From the NCBI RefSeq assembly GCF_005862305.2, contig NZ_CP054022.1:124001-188000 (forward strand): a stretch of DNA of 64,000 bases, read 5' to 3'. This document shows positions 17,210 to 25,903 of this stretch, in pieces; the stretch's first letter is position 1; each line of letters opens with the position of its first letter. Under the pieces are notes generated by a model. The model searched no databases, was not told the DNA's origin, and saw only the letters and a list, made by a program, of their open reading frames with translations. A program made the translations under genes and the position numbers. The stretch comes from Rhizobium indicum. GTDB taxonomy: Bacteria; Pseudomonadota; Alphaproteobacteria; Rhizobiales; Rhizobiaceae.

Positions 17210-17758
17210 CTATTCGGCCGGCGTCACGCGGGTCCAGAACGCGTTGAACACGACCGAATCGAAGAAGGCCGAGGCGCGGACGATACGGCCGTCGCGCATG
17301 TCGAGAAACCAGGCATAGGTGTTGGCGTAGGGCTCCCCGTCGCGGGCGATGCCGCGGGCGTCGAAAAAGACGATCACAGTGTCGCCGTCGGCATAGACGT
17401 TGCGGATCGCGGGCTTCAGCGGCGCCTTCATGCGGGCATTAAACGGGCGGATCACTTCGCGTAAAAACGCCTCGCGACTAGGATAGGTCTTCGACGCCAG
17501 CGAATAGCCCTCGATCGTCCAGCGGGCGTCGTCGGCGAGGAGGTCATAAGGGCTGCCTGTGCCGGCCGCCCACGCTTCAAAGCCAGCCTCGACGGTCGTC
17601 TTGTTGCGGCGTTCGGTTTCAGTCAGCGTCTGCGGTGCGGCGCGAGCCTCCAGCCCACCCATAGCCAGAATGGTGGCGGCGATGCCGAGGGCAGCGTTGA
17701 AGATGCGGTGGACAAAGGATTCCTGGCTGCGGACTGTTGCGGTTGCGGTGGTGGACAT
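17210..17758 (-). CDS. NTF2/SnoaL-like exported protein of unknown function
   Basis: The 182-residue protein begins with a likely signal peptide (hydrophobic stretch around IFNAALGIAATILAMGGLEARAA). The remainder resembles the SnoaL/NTF2 cone fold (FEAWAAGTGSPYDLLADDARWTIEGYS, DGDTVIVFFDARGIARDGEPYANTYAWFLDMRDGRIVRASAFFD), as in polyketide-cyclase-like or isomerase-like proteins. GGAGGA precedes the ATG at 17758. It lies downstream of an SDR gene on the same strand with an 81-bp gap, so the two may share a substrate. No catalytic role can be assigned. Confidence 0.75.
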   Translation of the reverse strand: MSTTATATVRSQESFVHRIFNAALGIAATILAMGGLEARAAPQTLTETERRNKTTVEAGFEAWAAGTGSPYDLLADDARWTIEGYSLASKTYPSREAFLREVIRPFNARMKAPLKPAIRNVYADGDTVIVFFDARGIARDGEPYANTYAWFLDMRDGRIVRASAFFDSVVFNAFWTRVTPAE

Positions 17759-17839
17759 GGGTTCCTCCAAGGATCGGGTTGGTGGCGCGACATCCGCTGG
17801 CCGGGTGCCGCTTGCAGCGCTCGCCGCCAAAAACGCTGA

Positions 17840-18643
17840 TCAGATCTGGTTTTCCCAGGCTCTCAGCTGATGCTCCTTCAGCATGTCCTCGACTACCTTC
17901 GGAACCACGTTGCGGAACCTGCCGGTGTCGGCCGGGACGACGTCGATCATACGGTCGATCATTTCCTTCGGGTCCATCTTACCTTCGGGGGTGGCGAAGA
18001 AATCGTCGAAGCCCTTGCGCAGATCTGCGCGCTTGGTGAAGTTCTTGCTGTCGTCCAGCCAGCGGAACGGATTGTCGGCCATCGTCTCGTTGTAGCCGGT
18101 GTAGTAGGCGCCCGGATTGATCGTCTGGATCTTGATGCCATAAGGGGCGAGTTCCTGCTGCAGCGCTTCGGCGATCGCTTCCAAAGCGTGCTTGGTGGAG
18201 ACGTAGGTGCCCCAGTTGGCCGGAGTGAAGAGGCCGCCCATCGAGGACGTGAAGACCACCTTGCCCCTCTTGCGTTCGCGCACCCATTTCTGGACGACGC
18301 CCTGGGTCAGCACCAGCGGCAGGAAGACGTTGACTTCGTAGTTCTTGCGGACGAGCTCGATCGGGATTTCCCAGACCGGGCCGGCTTCGCCCATGCCGGC
18401 ATTGTTCCAGAGGACGTCAAAGTCCCAGCCCTGCGCCTGCTTGATGTCGTAGGGATCGGTGAGATCGAGACGCTCGACGCGGAAGTCCTTGAGTCCGAGG
18501 GCGGCGATTTCCTCACGCAGCGGCGTGACCTGTGACGAAACCTGCGTGGTCGCGATGATGCTGTGGCCGTTCTTAGCCATGCCGATGGCGGCAGCCTTGC
18601 CGAAGCCAGAGCCTGCACCAGTGATCAAAATGGTCTTGGTCAT
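17840..18643 (-). CDS. Short-chain dehydrogenase/reductase
   Basis: The 267-residue classical SDR has the nucleotide-binding TGAGSGFG motif at residues 8-15, the NNAGMGE segment, and the catalytic YVSTK. It uses NAD(P)H to reduce or oxidise a carbonyl or alcohol; the substrate is unknown. It sits between the GlcG-like gene and the NTF2-like gene on the minus strand, all downstream of an AraC regulator, suggesting one regulated redox unit. Confidence 0.88.
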   Translation of the reverse strand: MTKTILITGAGSGFGKAAAIGMAKNGHSIIATTQVSSQVTPLREEIAALGLKDFRVERLDLTDPYDIKQAQGWDFDVLWNNAGMGEAGPVWEIPIELVRKNYEVNVFLPLVLTQGVVQKWVRERKRGKVVFTSSMGGLFTPANWGTYVSTKHALEAIAEALQQELAPYGIKIQTINPGAYYTGYNETMADNPFRWLDDSKNFTKRADLRKGFDDFFATPEGKMDPKEMIDRMIDVVPADTGRFRNVVPKVVEDMLKEHQLRAWENQI

Positions 18644-18698
18644 GCGACATTCCTTTCGATACTTTGGGGTTGGTCAAAATCAAGGATCGGCACAAGCA

Positions 18699-19097
18699 TC
18701 ACACGACGGCTGCAGCCGCTGCCTGCGCGATTTCGAGATCCTGCGGCACCGCTCCGCCGGAAACGCCAACGGCGCCGATCACTGTGCCGTCGCGGGCAAA
18801 AAGCGAGATGCCACCGGGAAAGGGAGCCAAGCCGCCGTTGGATAATTCGAGGGCATGGGCGGGAGCGCCGGGCTTGCAATATTCCCAGACGGCCTCGCTT
18901 GTGGTTTGAAACAATACGGCCGTCCGGGCTTTGCCCATAGCAAGGTCGATCGAACCGAGCACTGCGCCGTCCATTCGGCTGAACGCCTTGAGATGGGCTC
19001 CGGCGTCCAGGACCGTGATATTGACCGGCACGCCGATTTCTTGAGCCCGCGACTCGCCTGCGGCGATGATCCTGCGAGCTTGGTCGGTGGTAATCAT
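18699..19097 (-). CDS. GlcG/HbpS-family protein
   Basis: The 132-residue protein fits the GlcG/HbpS (DUF336) family: ITVLDAGAHLKAFSRMDGA, IDLAMGKARTAVLF, a GGISLFARDGTVIGAVGVSGGAVPQDLEIA segment. Family members include the haem-binding HbpS and proteins encoded beside glycolate oxidase or alcohol-dehydrogenase genes; some act as cofactor chaperones. There is no obvious signal peptide. It is 145 bp downstream of the AraC regulator and 55 bp upstream of the SDR, on the same strand. Confidence 0.82.
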   Translation of the reverse strand: MITTDQARRIIAAGESRAQEIGVPVNITVLDAGAHLKAFSRMDGAVLGSIDLAMGKARTAVLFQTTSEAVWEYCKPGAPAHALELSNGGLAPFPGGISLFARDGTVIGAVGVSGGAVPQDLEIAQAAAAAVV

Positions 19098-19242
19098 CTG
19101 CCTGCCTCCTCTTTTCGTTTGGGGAGTGCTCCCCGTTCGATGAGACAGGTGTAGGCCGAAAAGGGTTTTGCAGTATTTTCAGCTCTTGCTGCGCTATGCG
19201 CAAATCTTGCGCTCCGGTGTGCGCTCCGGCAGGCGGCTACCA

Positions 19243-20130
19243 TTAATCGGTGATGAGCGTGCGGTACTGGCCGGGCGTCAAGCCAGTCATCTTGCGAAAG
19301 ACGCGGGTGAAATTCGCCTGCGAGCCGAAGCCGGTATCGAGCGCGATCTCCACGAGCGAGGATCGCGCAAGCCGCAGCTTTTCCTTGGCCGCCTCGATCC
19401 GTCGCTCGGTGACGTAGCGATGCGGGGTCAGGCCGGTGGCTTTGCGAAACATACGGGCAAAATGAAAGGGGCTAAGGCAGGCCTCGGCAGCAAGGTCATT
19501 CAGCGAGATCTGTGCGGCGATGCGGGCTTCGATGAAATCGAAGACGCGTTGCAGCCTTTTTGGATCGATGGCCGGCGCCCGCGCGGCAGGTCGCCACCGG
19601 CCAGATGAATAGGTGCCGAGCAGGTGCGCCACCAGCGCCATCTGAATCCCGTCGAGGAAGAGCCGATCGGTCGGCTCCAGGCTTCTGTTCAACAAACCGC
19701 GAAAGAGCTGGCCGATCTGCCGCACCATGGGATCGGGGACGCCGCCGGCATAGGCGAGCTGCACCCTGGCCGGGTCGATGTCAAAGTTCGAAAGAGCGCT
19801 CTCACCGACGAGCGACGGCGGCAGGAAGATGTGCAGGGACTCGGGCATGGTGCCGATGATTTCTACATCGCTCTCATGGACACCAGCCGGACATATCCAA
19901 GCGACACCGGGCCGAGCGATAGCCTCCTGCCTGTGACCGTCACCAGTCCACCTGATCTTCGACTGACCCGAGAGCAGAACGGCTATTTCCGTGCATTCGA
20001 GTGTAAGGTCGACCTGCCAGCCCGGATCGAAACGCCGCAGCTCCACCTGCAGCGACGAGCACTCAACGAGCCCGCCCACTCTCTCGCTGGTCCGATACTT
20101 TCTGTCCCCTTGCGATTCTACGAAAGTCAT
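19243..20130 (-). CDS. AraC-family transcriptional regulator
   Basis: The 295-residue protein has a cupin-like N-terminal sensor region and a C-terminal double helix-turn-helix (ISLNDLAAEACLSPFHFARMFRKATGLTPHRYVTERRIEAAKEKL, then LVEIALDTGFGSQANFTRVFRKMTGLTPGQYR), which is the AraC/XylS DNA-binding domain. It probably controls the GlcG-SDR-NTF2 genes downstream. The start is uncertain: ATG 20130 has only a weak site, and a TTG at 20220 would add 30 residues. Confidence 0.85.
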   Translation of the reverse strand: MTFVESQGDRKYRTSERVGGLVECSSLQVELRRFDPGWQVDLTLECTEIAVLLSGQSKIRWTGDGHRQEAIARPGVAWICPAGVHESDVEIIGTMPESLHIFLPPSLVGESALSNFDIDPARVQLAYAGGVPDPMVRQIGQLFRGLLNRSLEPTDRLFLDGIQMALVAHLLGTYSSGRWRPAARAPAIDPKRLQRVFDFIEARIAAQISLNDLAAEACLSPFHFARMFRKATGLTPHRYVTERRIEAAKEKLRLARSSLVEIALDTGFGSQANFTRVFRKMTGLTPGQYRTLITD

Positions 20131-20468
20131 GTCGCATCCGCGCCGTGAAGCTAGATCTAAACTCGAATTGTTCAGTCTCGGCTGGCCGATTTCCGCCGCC
20201 ACGCTGCCATCAATCTGCAATCATCTTTGATTTATTAAAGGAATATTTTTCAGGCACGCCGCCCTGCTGTCAGGGGCCCGCGTATTACCATCAGGATTTT
20301 GGCTGAAATTCAGGCGAGCGCAAGTCCAATAGCCCGAAGTGATGCTGCCACGGTCTTCCTGCCTCTTTTGTCGCAAGACATCGTGGAAGACGGCGATATT
20401 CTCATATCCCGCCGCATCCTGTAGGGTCGCGGGATCTGCGGACCTATGGGAATATTTCAGAGAGATCG

Positions 20469-20858
20469 ATGAAGAAGACCTTCAATCCGGCCTCGGTGCG
20501 CCGGCCTTTTGGAAATTACAATCACGGCCTGCTGGTGCCGCCCGGCGCATCGCTTCTGGTCACGTCGGGTCAGCTTGGTATCGGTCTCGACAATACTGTT
20601 CCGAGCGATATCAGTGCTCAGGCTGAACTCTGCTTCGAGGCGATCAAGGCGATCCTCGAAGAGGCGGAAATGAGTTTTGCCGACGTCATCCGCATTTCGG
20701 GCTTCGTCACCCGCCGTGAGGATTTCCCGGCCTATATGGCCGTGCGAGATCGCTATACGCTCGATCCGAAGCCGGTTTCCACCTTGCTCGTCATCGGCGG
20801 CTTTACGCGCCCCGAGTTCCTGGTCGAAGTCGAGGTTACGGCCGCGAAAATCTTCTAA
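20469..20858 (+). CDS. RidA-family (YjgF/YER057c/UK114) protein
   Basis: The 129-residue protein has the RidA layout (FGNYNHGLLVPPGASLLVTSGQLGIG, QAELCFEAIKAILEEAEMSFADVIRISGFVT, ...PVSTLLVIGGFTRPEFLVEVEVTAAK). It keeps the usual glycine-rich loops, but the arginine of archetypal RidA (the R-PA motif) is replaced around FTRPEFLVEV, so it may be in a RidA-like subgroup rather than a true enamine deaminase. It converges with, and overlaps by 4 bp, the flavodoxin-fold gene of the adjacent catabolic operon and may deaminate reactive imines made there. Confidence 0.82.
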   Translation: MKKTFNPASVRRPFGNYNHGLLVPPGASLLVTSGQLGIGLDNTVPSDISAQAELCFEAIKAILEEAEMSFADVIRISGFVTRREDFPAYMAVRDRYTLDPKPVSTLLVIGGFTRPEFLVEVEVTAAKIF

Positions 20859-21436
20859 AAGCGCTCCATCGCGCCTCCGACACGGGCGAGGAATTTTGCC
20901 CGCGTCTCCGGCGTGCAATTGTTCATGTCGTAATGGGCGAGGAAAGTTGCCGGCCTCACCGGATTGATCTGCGCCCTCAACACCCTCTTGACGATCTTCT
21001 TCGGCGGATTGCCGGCTGCAAAGGCGCGGAAGGGCGTTGCTCCGTAGGTCAGGACGGCTGCAAGCTTGCGGATGTGGTGCAGCCGCGATTCCACCTTGCC
21101 GTTGACCAGCTCGAAGGACACGCCCGGCAGCCATACACGGTCGAAATATCCCTTGAGGATCGCCGGAAAGCCGAAGTTCCAGATCGGGGTGCAGATCACC
21201 AACCCCTCGGCCGCCTTCAACCTTTCGACATGCGATTCCACCAGCTTCAGATTTTCCGGATAGTCGTGATAGGCGAGTCGGTCGTGGCGCGAGAGCACCG
21301 GATCGAACTGCTCTTCATAGAGGTCGCAGCCATCCACCATATGCCCGGCCTTCTCAAGGCTCTCGACGGTTTGCCGGTAAAGCGCCTTGCCGTAACTTTC
21401 CTCGACCGGGTGAGAGTGGAGGACGAGAACCCTCAT
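20855..21436 (-). CDS. Flavodoxin-fold NAD(P)H oxidoreductase (NQO1/KefF-like)
   Basis: The 193-residue protein has MRVLVLHSHPVEESYGKALY at its N-terminus, ICTPIWNFGFPAILKGYFDRVWLPGVSFE in the middle and YGATPF later, typical of the NQO1/KefF/MdaB flavodoxin fold that carries out two-electron reduction of quinone-like substrates with FMN or FAD. Its ATG overlaps the stop of the upstream FAD-oxidase gene (ATGA), making it the last gene of the six-gene ABC/amidohydrolase operon. Confidence 0.82.
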   Translation of the reverse strand: MRVLVLHSHPVEESYGKALYRQTVESLEKAGHMVDGCDLYEEQFDPVLSRHDRLAYHDYPENLKLVESHVERLKAAEGLVICTPIWNFGFPAILKGYFDRVWLPGVSFELVNGKVESRLHHIRKLAAVLTYGATPFRAFAAGNPPKKIVKRVLRAQINPVRPATFLAHYDMNNCTPETRAKFLARVGGAMERF

Positions 21437-22842
21437 GAGGCCTCCATCAGGTCCGCCAGGCCGGGGAAGAGATAGTTCTTGCCGGCATTGAAATCGAAAT
21501 CGGGATTTTCCCACGCAATCATCTTGCCGGGATTGAGCAGGCCCTTCGGATCGGTTTCCTGCTTGAAGGCGAGCTGCACCGCGTCGGTGCGCTTCATGCC
21601 GCCTTCTTCGAGCGTATAGCGGTGCGGGTTGAAGATCGGGCATCCATTGTCCTGGTGGATCTTGATAATCTCCTCCAGCCGCTCCTCGGTGGTATAACGC
21701 ACCAGCGGCAGGCCGGAGCACTGGATCTGGCCGTCGAATTTGATGAATTCGAGATGACCCGGCACTTCGTCACCGAAGATCTCCATCATCTTCCGGACCT
21801 TGGCGACATGATCGGGTCCCGGATATTGAACCTGCAGATAGGTGAAGCTCGGATCGACCTTCAGGGCACGCAATGTCGTGTGGTTCCAGGCGAGCTCATA
21901 GGCATGCGGGATGCCGCGCATGCTTTCCACCTTGTCGGAGCGGAACATGATCTCGCCCTTCTGCGCCGCCGTGAAAGCCAGAAAGGCATCCATGGAATGT
22001 GGCGCGATCATCAATACGACGATCGACTGGCCCTGACGGATATAGGGCTTGTGGCGGGTGAAATAGTCGTAAGGGATGGGAGCTGCGATCGGCGCGATCT
22101 CCTTGACGAGAATGCCATTGCATTTCGCCAGCGCGTCGGAGAAGCGCACCGCCTCCATGAAATCGTCATAGCCGACGAGCACATCGACCCAGTCATAGGC
22201 GGGTGCAAGCGGCATCTCGATCTCGGTGATGATGCCGTTCGTGCCGTAGGCGTGGCTCACCTTCTGGAGATCCCAGCCGGTGAGATCGAGCACGCGCGGT
22301 TCGGCTTCCATGGTGACGACGCGCAGGCGCAGGATATTTCCGAGGTCGCGCAAGCCGCCCCAGGTGATCGAGCCGACGCCGCCGGAACCGCCGGCGATGA
22401 AGCCGCCGACCGTCGCCGTCTGCGCGGTGGAGGGGTGGAAGCGCAGCTCCTGGCCGGAATGGGCCTTGGTCTGCTTGTCGAGTTGGGCAAGTACGATGCC
22501 CGGTTCGCAGACGACACGGCCGGGATGGATCTCCTTGATCTTGTCCATCGCCGCAAGGTTCAGCACGATACCGCCGGAAAGCGGCATGGCCTGGCCGTAA
22601 TTGCCGGTGCCGGCGCCGCGCGGCGTGACCGGCACGCCATGCGCATAGGCGACCTTCAGCGTCCGGATGACCTCGTCCTCGGTCTTCGGCGTGACAACGA
22701 GATCGGCGGAAACATTGTCGAGCTGCGCCTTCAGGATCGGCGAGTACCAATAGAAATCCCGGCTCTTCTGGCGCACCAGCGCTGGATTGTCCTCAACAGC
22801 GATGCCCTCGAGTTCTTTTTTGATCTTCTGATAATCGGCCAT
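21433..22842 (-). CDS. GlcD-type FAD-binding oxidase
   Basis: The 469-residue protein has a PCMH-type FAD domain (VTPRGAGTGNYGQAMPLSGGIVLNL, FHPSTAQTATVGGFIAGGSGGVGS, YGTNGIITEIEMPL) and a C-terminal cap ending in DPKGLLNPGKMI, as in D-lactate/glycolate-type oxidases. It should oxidise a hydroxy-acid-like or other small substrate with FAD. The ATG at 22842 (GGAG 7 bases upstream) lies one base past the amidohydrolase stop, so the two are coupled. The upstream enzyme may supply its substrate. Confidence 0.85.
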   Translation of the reverse strand: MADYQKIKKELEGIAVEDNPALVRQKSRDFYWYSPILKAQLDNVSADLVVTPKTEDEVIRTLKVAYAHGVPVTPRGAGTGNYGQAMPLSGGIVLNLAAMDKIKEIHPGRVVCEPGIVLAQLDKQTKAHSGQELRFHPSTAQTATVGGFIAGGSGGVGSITWGGLRDLGNILRLRVVTMEAEPRVLDLTGWDLQKVSHAYGTNGIITEIEMPLAPAYDWVDVLVGYDDFMEAVRFSDALAKCNGILVKEIAPIAAPIPYDYFTRHKPYIRQGQSIVVLMIAPHSMDAFLAFTAAQKGEIMFRSDKVESMRGIPHAYELAWNHTTLRALKVDPSFTYLQVQYPGPDHVAKVRKMMEIFGDEVPGHLEFIKFDGQIQCSGLPLVRYTTEERLEEIIKIHQDNGCPIFNPHRYTLEEGGMKRTDAVQLAFKQETDPKGLLNPGKMIAWENPDFDFNAGKNYLFPGLADLMEAS

Positions 22843-22843
22843 G

Positions 22844-24157
22844 TCAGGCTCCAACGACGTTATCGAGTTCACGGTAATCCGGCAGGCTGCGGTCGATCAC
22901 CTTGCCGCGGCGAAGCACGACGCGGTCAGACTGCGGACGGGACAGGAATTCACTCCAGCGCCGCGCGCTGAAGAGCACGAGATCGGCCGGATCGCCGGCG
23001 GCGATGCGGCCCTTGTCCGGCCGTCCGACGATGGCGGCGGGCGAGGTGGTGACGACACGGGCGGCGGTATCGAGCGGATGGTCGAGATGCAGGATCCGGA
23101 CGGCCTCACGGAAGACCTCGACCGGATCGAGATCACCATAAGCATAGAAGGGGTCACGAGTATTGTCGGATGCGACCGCAGTCGCGACGCCGGCGGCGGC
23201 CAATTCCTTGAACAGGGTGACGCCGCGCCAGCGCGGGGTGCGGTCGGGATGGCGGTCCTGCAGATACATGTTGCACATCGGCAGCGCGATGACCGCGATC
23301 CCTGCCTTGGCGACCAATTCGACGGTGCGCGCGGCGGTGTCTTCGTCCTGGCGGGCGAGCGAGCAGCAATGGCCGGCGGTCACCTTGCCCCCGAACCCGT
23401 TGCGCAGCACGGCCTCGGCAATTGCCTTCAGCGTCTCGGCGCCGCGGTCATCCGTCTCGTCGACATGCAGATCGATATTTAGGCCATGCTCCGCGGCAGT
23501 CCTGAAGAGCGTGTCGAGCTGCCAGACAAGCTCCGGCCCCATCCGTGTGACGCCGCCAAGCAGGCCGCCGCTCTGCCGGATTGTTGTGACGAGATCGGTA
23601 AAGAAGGCGCTGTCTGCCATGGCATCCAGCGGGAAGAGGGCGACCGCCTGCAGTGCGATCCTGTCTTTCCAGGCATCCCGGATTTCGGCAAAGACCTCGA
23701 AGGAGATGCGATGCTGGGGCGCAAGCGAATCCAGGTGCGTGCGGATCAGGCTGGTGCCATGGGCATAGGCGGAGCGGAGCGAGAATTCCATCCGCCGCTT
23801 GACGTCCGCGGCCGACCAGTTGGCTTCACGGTCGGCCCTGACGGCATCGAGCGCGCCCATGAAGCTGCCGTCGGGATTGGCCTGGCGCGGCCAGATATGG
23901 CCCTTGTCGAGATGGGTATGGATATCGGCAAAACACGGCCAGACCATGCCGTCCTTGAGATCGATCCTGGCATAATCGGCGGGTGCGGCGCCGGCCGGCC
24001 GGATGGCGGCAATCATGCCGTCGCTGATGACGATATCGACCGTGGCCAGTCCTTCCGTGACCGGCACGCCGACATGTTCGACGGTGATGGCGGGCACTGT
24101 CGCATTGCTCAGCACGAAGCGGGCCGCATTCGGCGGGGATATGAAGGAATAGGTCAT
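22844..24157 (-). CDS. Cytosine-deaminase-like (CodA family) amidohydrolase
   Basis: The 437-residue protein carries the metal-binding motifs of the amidohydrolase superfamily in the CodA-type form: HTHLDKGHIW, LHVDETDDRGAETL, TAGHCCSLARQ and ASDNTRDPFYAYGDLDPVEV. Family enzymes deaminate cytosine, isoguanine, ammelide derivatives or related rings. Its ATG overlaps the permease stop. The presence in a transporter operon with oxidases rather than with pyrimidine salvage genes suggests an imported heterocycle; exact substrate unknown. Confidence 0.83.
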   Translation of the reverse strand: MTYSFISPPNAARFVLSNATVPAITVEHVGVPVTEGLATVDIVISDGMIAAIRPAGAAPADYARIDLKDGMVWPCFADIHTHLDKGHIWPRQANPDGSFMGALDAVRADREANWSAADVKRRMEFSLRSAYAHGTSLIRTHLDSLAPQHRISFEVFAEIRDAWKDRIALQAVALFPLDAMADSAFFTDLVTTIRQSGGLLGGVTRMGPELVWQLDTLFRTAAEHGLNIDLHVDETDDRGAETLKAIAEAVLRNGFGGKVTAGHCCSLARQDEDTAARTVELVAKAGIAVIALPMCNMYLQDRHPDRTPRWRGVTLFKELAAAGVATAVASDNTRDPFYAYGDLDPVEVFREAVRILHLDHPLDTAARVVTTSPAAIVGRPDKGRIAAGDPADLVLFSARRWSEFLSRPQSDRVVLRRGKVIDRSLPDYRELDNVVGA

Positions 24158-25011
24158 CAGTTTTCCCGTTTGATGCTGCTTTCATGCCAGCGGTGAAGGC
24201 TCAGCCAGGCAATGAGGGTGGTGAGGCCGAAGATCGCTACGCCAAGCATGGAGAGCATCAACAGCGCCGCGAAGAGCCGCGGGATGTTCATCCGGTACTG
24301 CGCTTCCAGCAGGCGGAAGGCGAGGCCGGAGCCGGCACCGGCGGAGCCCGCGGCAAATTCAGCGACGACGGCGGCGATCAGCGCAAGCCCGCCACCGATG
24401 CGAAGACCGGTCATGAAATAGGGCTGGGCGGCCGGGATCTTCAGATGGATCAGCGTCTGCCAGCGCGAGGCACCATAGAGTTCGAAGAGGTTGATGAGGT
24501 TATGGTCGACGCTCTTCAGGCCCTGCACCATGTTCGAAAGGATCGGGAAGAATGCGACGAGGAAGGCGCAGATGAGCAGCGCGACCTGCGTGGAGGGAGC
24601 GTAGATCAGGATCAGCGGCGAGATCGCCACGATCGGCGTCACCTGCAGGATAACGGCGAGCGGATAGAAGGCGATCTCGATCCAGCGCGATTGCACCAGG
24701 AAGATTGCAAACCCCACGCCGCCAATCAGCGCCAGCATCAGCGAGATGAAGGTGATCTTGGTCGTGACCCAGAGGGCCGGCGCAAGCGTGCCCCAATCAT
24801 TGACGAAGGCAGCGGCCACCGCGCCGGGACCGGGCAGAATGTATGGCGGAACGCCCGAGAGCACCACGTAAAGCTCCCAAGCGATGATGAGCACGGTGAT
24901 GACCAGGAAAGGCACGGCGATGCGCAGCGCCAGCTCACGCCGCCGGGCGTTCGCCGGTTGGGAGGCGGGCGGGGATACGGCTTCGGCGGCTTCGATGCTT
25001 TCGACGCTCAT
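24157..25011 (-). CDS. NitT/TauT-type ABC transporter permease
   Basis: The 284-residue inner-membrane protein has about six hydrophobic segments and the EAA-type loop (LINLFELYGASRWQTLIHLKIPAAQPYFMTGLRIGGG) that docks the ATPase. It forms the channel for the adjacent ATPase and binding protein. The ATG overlaps the ATPase stop and its own stop overlaps the amidohydrolase start, so all three are translationally coupled. Confidence 0.9.
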   Translation of the reverse strand: MSVESIEAAEAVSPPASQPANARRRELALRIAVPFLVITVLIIAWELYVVLSGVPPYILPGPGAVAAAFVNDWGTLAPALWVTTKITFISLMLALIGGVGFAIFLVQSRWIEIAFYPLAVILQVTPIVAISPLILIYAPSTQVALLICAFLVAFFPILSNMVQGLKSVDHNLINLFELYGASRWQTLIHLKIPAAQPYFMTGLRIGGGLALIAAVVAEFAAGSAGAGSGLAFRLLEAQYRMNIPRLFAALLMLSMLGVAIFGLTTLIAWLSLHRWHESSIKREN

Positions 25012-25847
25012 CAGTGCTCCTCCGATCCGCCCATCGCCTCGATCAGCGAACGGGACGCCTTTTCGCAGGCCTGCCGATATTGTTCCGAGGTTCGATAATG
25101 CGAATCCCGCTCGAGGCTGGTGGTCAGCGGAAAATCGGCATGCACGCGGCCGGGTCTCGCCTTCATCACCACGATCCGGTTCGAGAGATAAGCAGATTCG
25201 AAGACCGAATGCGTCACGAAGATCACCGTAATCCCGGTCGTCTTCCACAGCCGCAGTACGTCGTCGTTGAGCTTCTGGCGGGTGATCTCGTCGAGCGCGG
25301 CAAAAGGCTCGTCCATCAGCAGCAGCTTCGGCTTTGTCACCAGCGCGCGGGCGATCGACACGCGCATCTTCATGCCCCCGGAGAGTTCGCGCGGATAGGC
25401 ATCGGCGAAATCCTGAAGATTGACGGTCGCCAGCGCTTCGGTGATCCGGTCGCGGGCTTCCGCCTTGGAGATCCCGCGCAGTTTCAGCGGCAGGTAGACG
25501 TTGCCGAAAACGGTCTTCCACGGCATCAGCGTCGGCTCCTGGAAGACGAAGCCGATATCGCCTTCAGGCAGGCCCTTCGAATTGATGCGTGAACTTGGCC
25601 AGTCGATCTTGCCCGCGGTGATGTCGCCAAGGCCTGCGATGATGCGCAGCGCCGTGGACTTGCCGCAGCCGGAGGGGCCAAGCAGGCTGATGAATTCGCC
25701 GCTTTCGACCGTCAGCGACATGCCCGAAAGCGCTGTCGTGCCGCTGGAAAAGACCTTCGACACTGACTGCATGACGACCAGCGGCCGCTTTCTCGCTTCC
25801 TTCGAAGGCGCCGCCTTGGTTTCGGCTAGGGACATTTTCTCGCTCAT
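25011..25847 (-). CDS. NitT/TauT-type ABC transporter ATP-binding protein
   Basis: The 278-residue ATPase has Walker A GPSGCGKST, Q-loop FVFQEPTLMPW, signature LSGGMKMRVSIARAL, Walker B LLLMDEPFAALD and the H-loop VTHSVFESAYLSNR. The TLMPW Q-loop is typical of nitrate/taurine/aliphatic-sulphonate/pyrimidine-type importers. It follows the binding-protein gene after a 56-bp gap that holds a perfect hairpin. Confidence 0.92.
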   Translation of the reverse strand: MSEKMSLAETKAAPSKEARKRPLVVMQSVSKVFSSGTTALSGMSLTVESGEFISLLGPSGCGKSTALRIIAGLGDITAGKIDWPSSRINSKGLPEGDIGFVFQEPTLMPWKTVFGNVYLPLKLRGISKAEARDRITEALATVNLQDFADAYPRELSGGMKMRVSIARALVTKPKLLLMDEPFAALDEITRQKLNDDVLRLWKTTGITVIFVTHSVFESAYLSNRIVVMKARPGRVHADFPLTTSLERDSHYRTSEQYRQACEKASRSLIEAMGGSEEH

Positions 25848-25863
25848 TTGTCGAAGGGGATGC

Positions 25864-25890
25864 GGTCCGCCGCCAGATAAGCGGCGGACC
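25864..25890 (-). promoter_or_regulatory. Intercistronic hairpin between binding-protein and ATPase genes
   Basis: A perfect 10-bp stem (25864-25873 with 25881-25890) and a 7-base loop lie between the stop of the binding-protein gene and the ATPase start. No T-tract follows on the minus strand, so it fits an mRNA-stabilising or attenuating structure better than a full terminator. Confidence 0.65.
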
Positions 25891-25903
25891 TGGCCTGGGA
25901 GGC

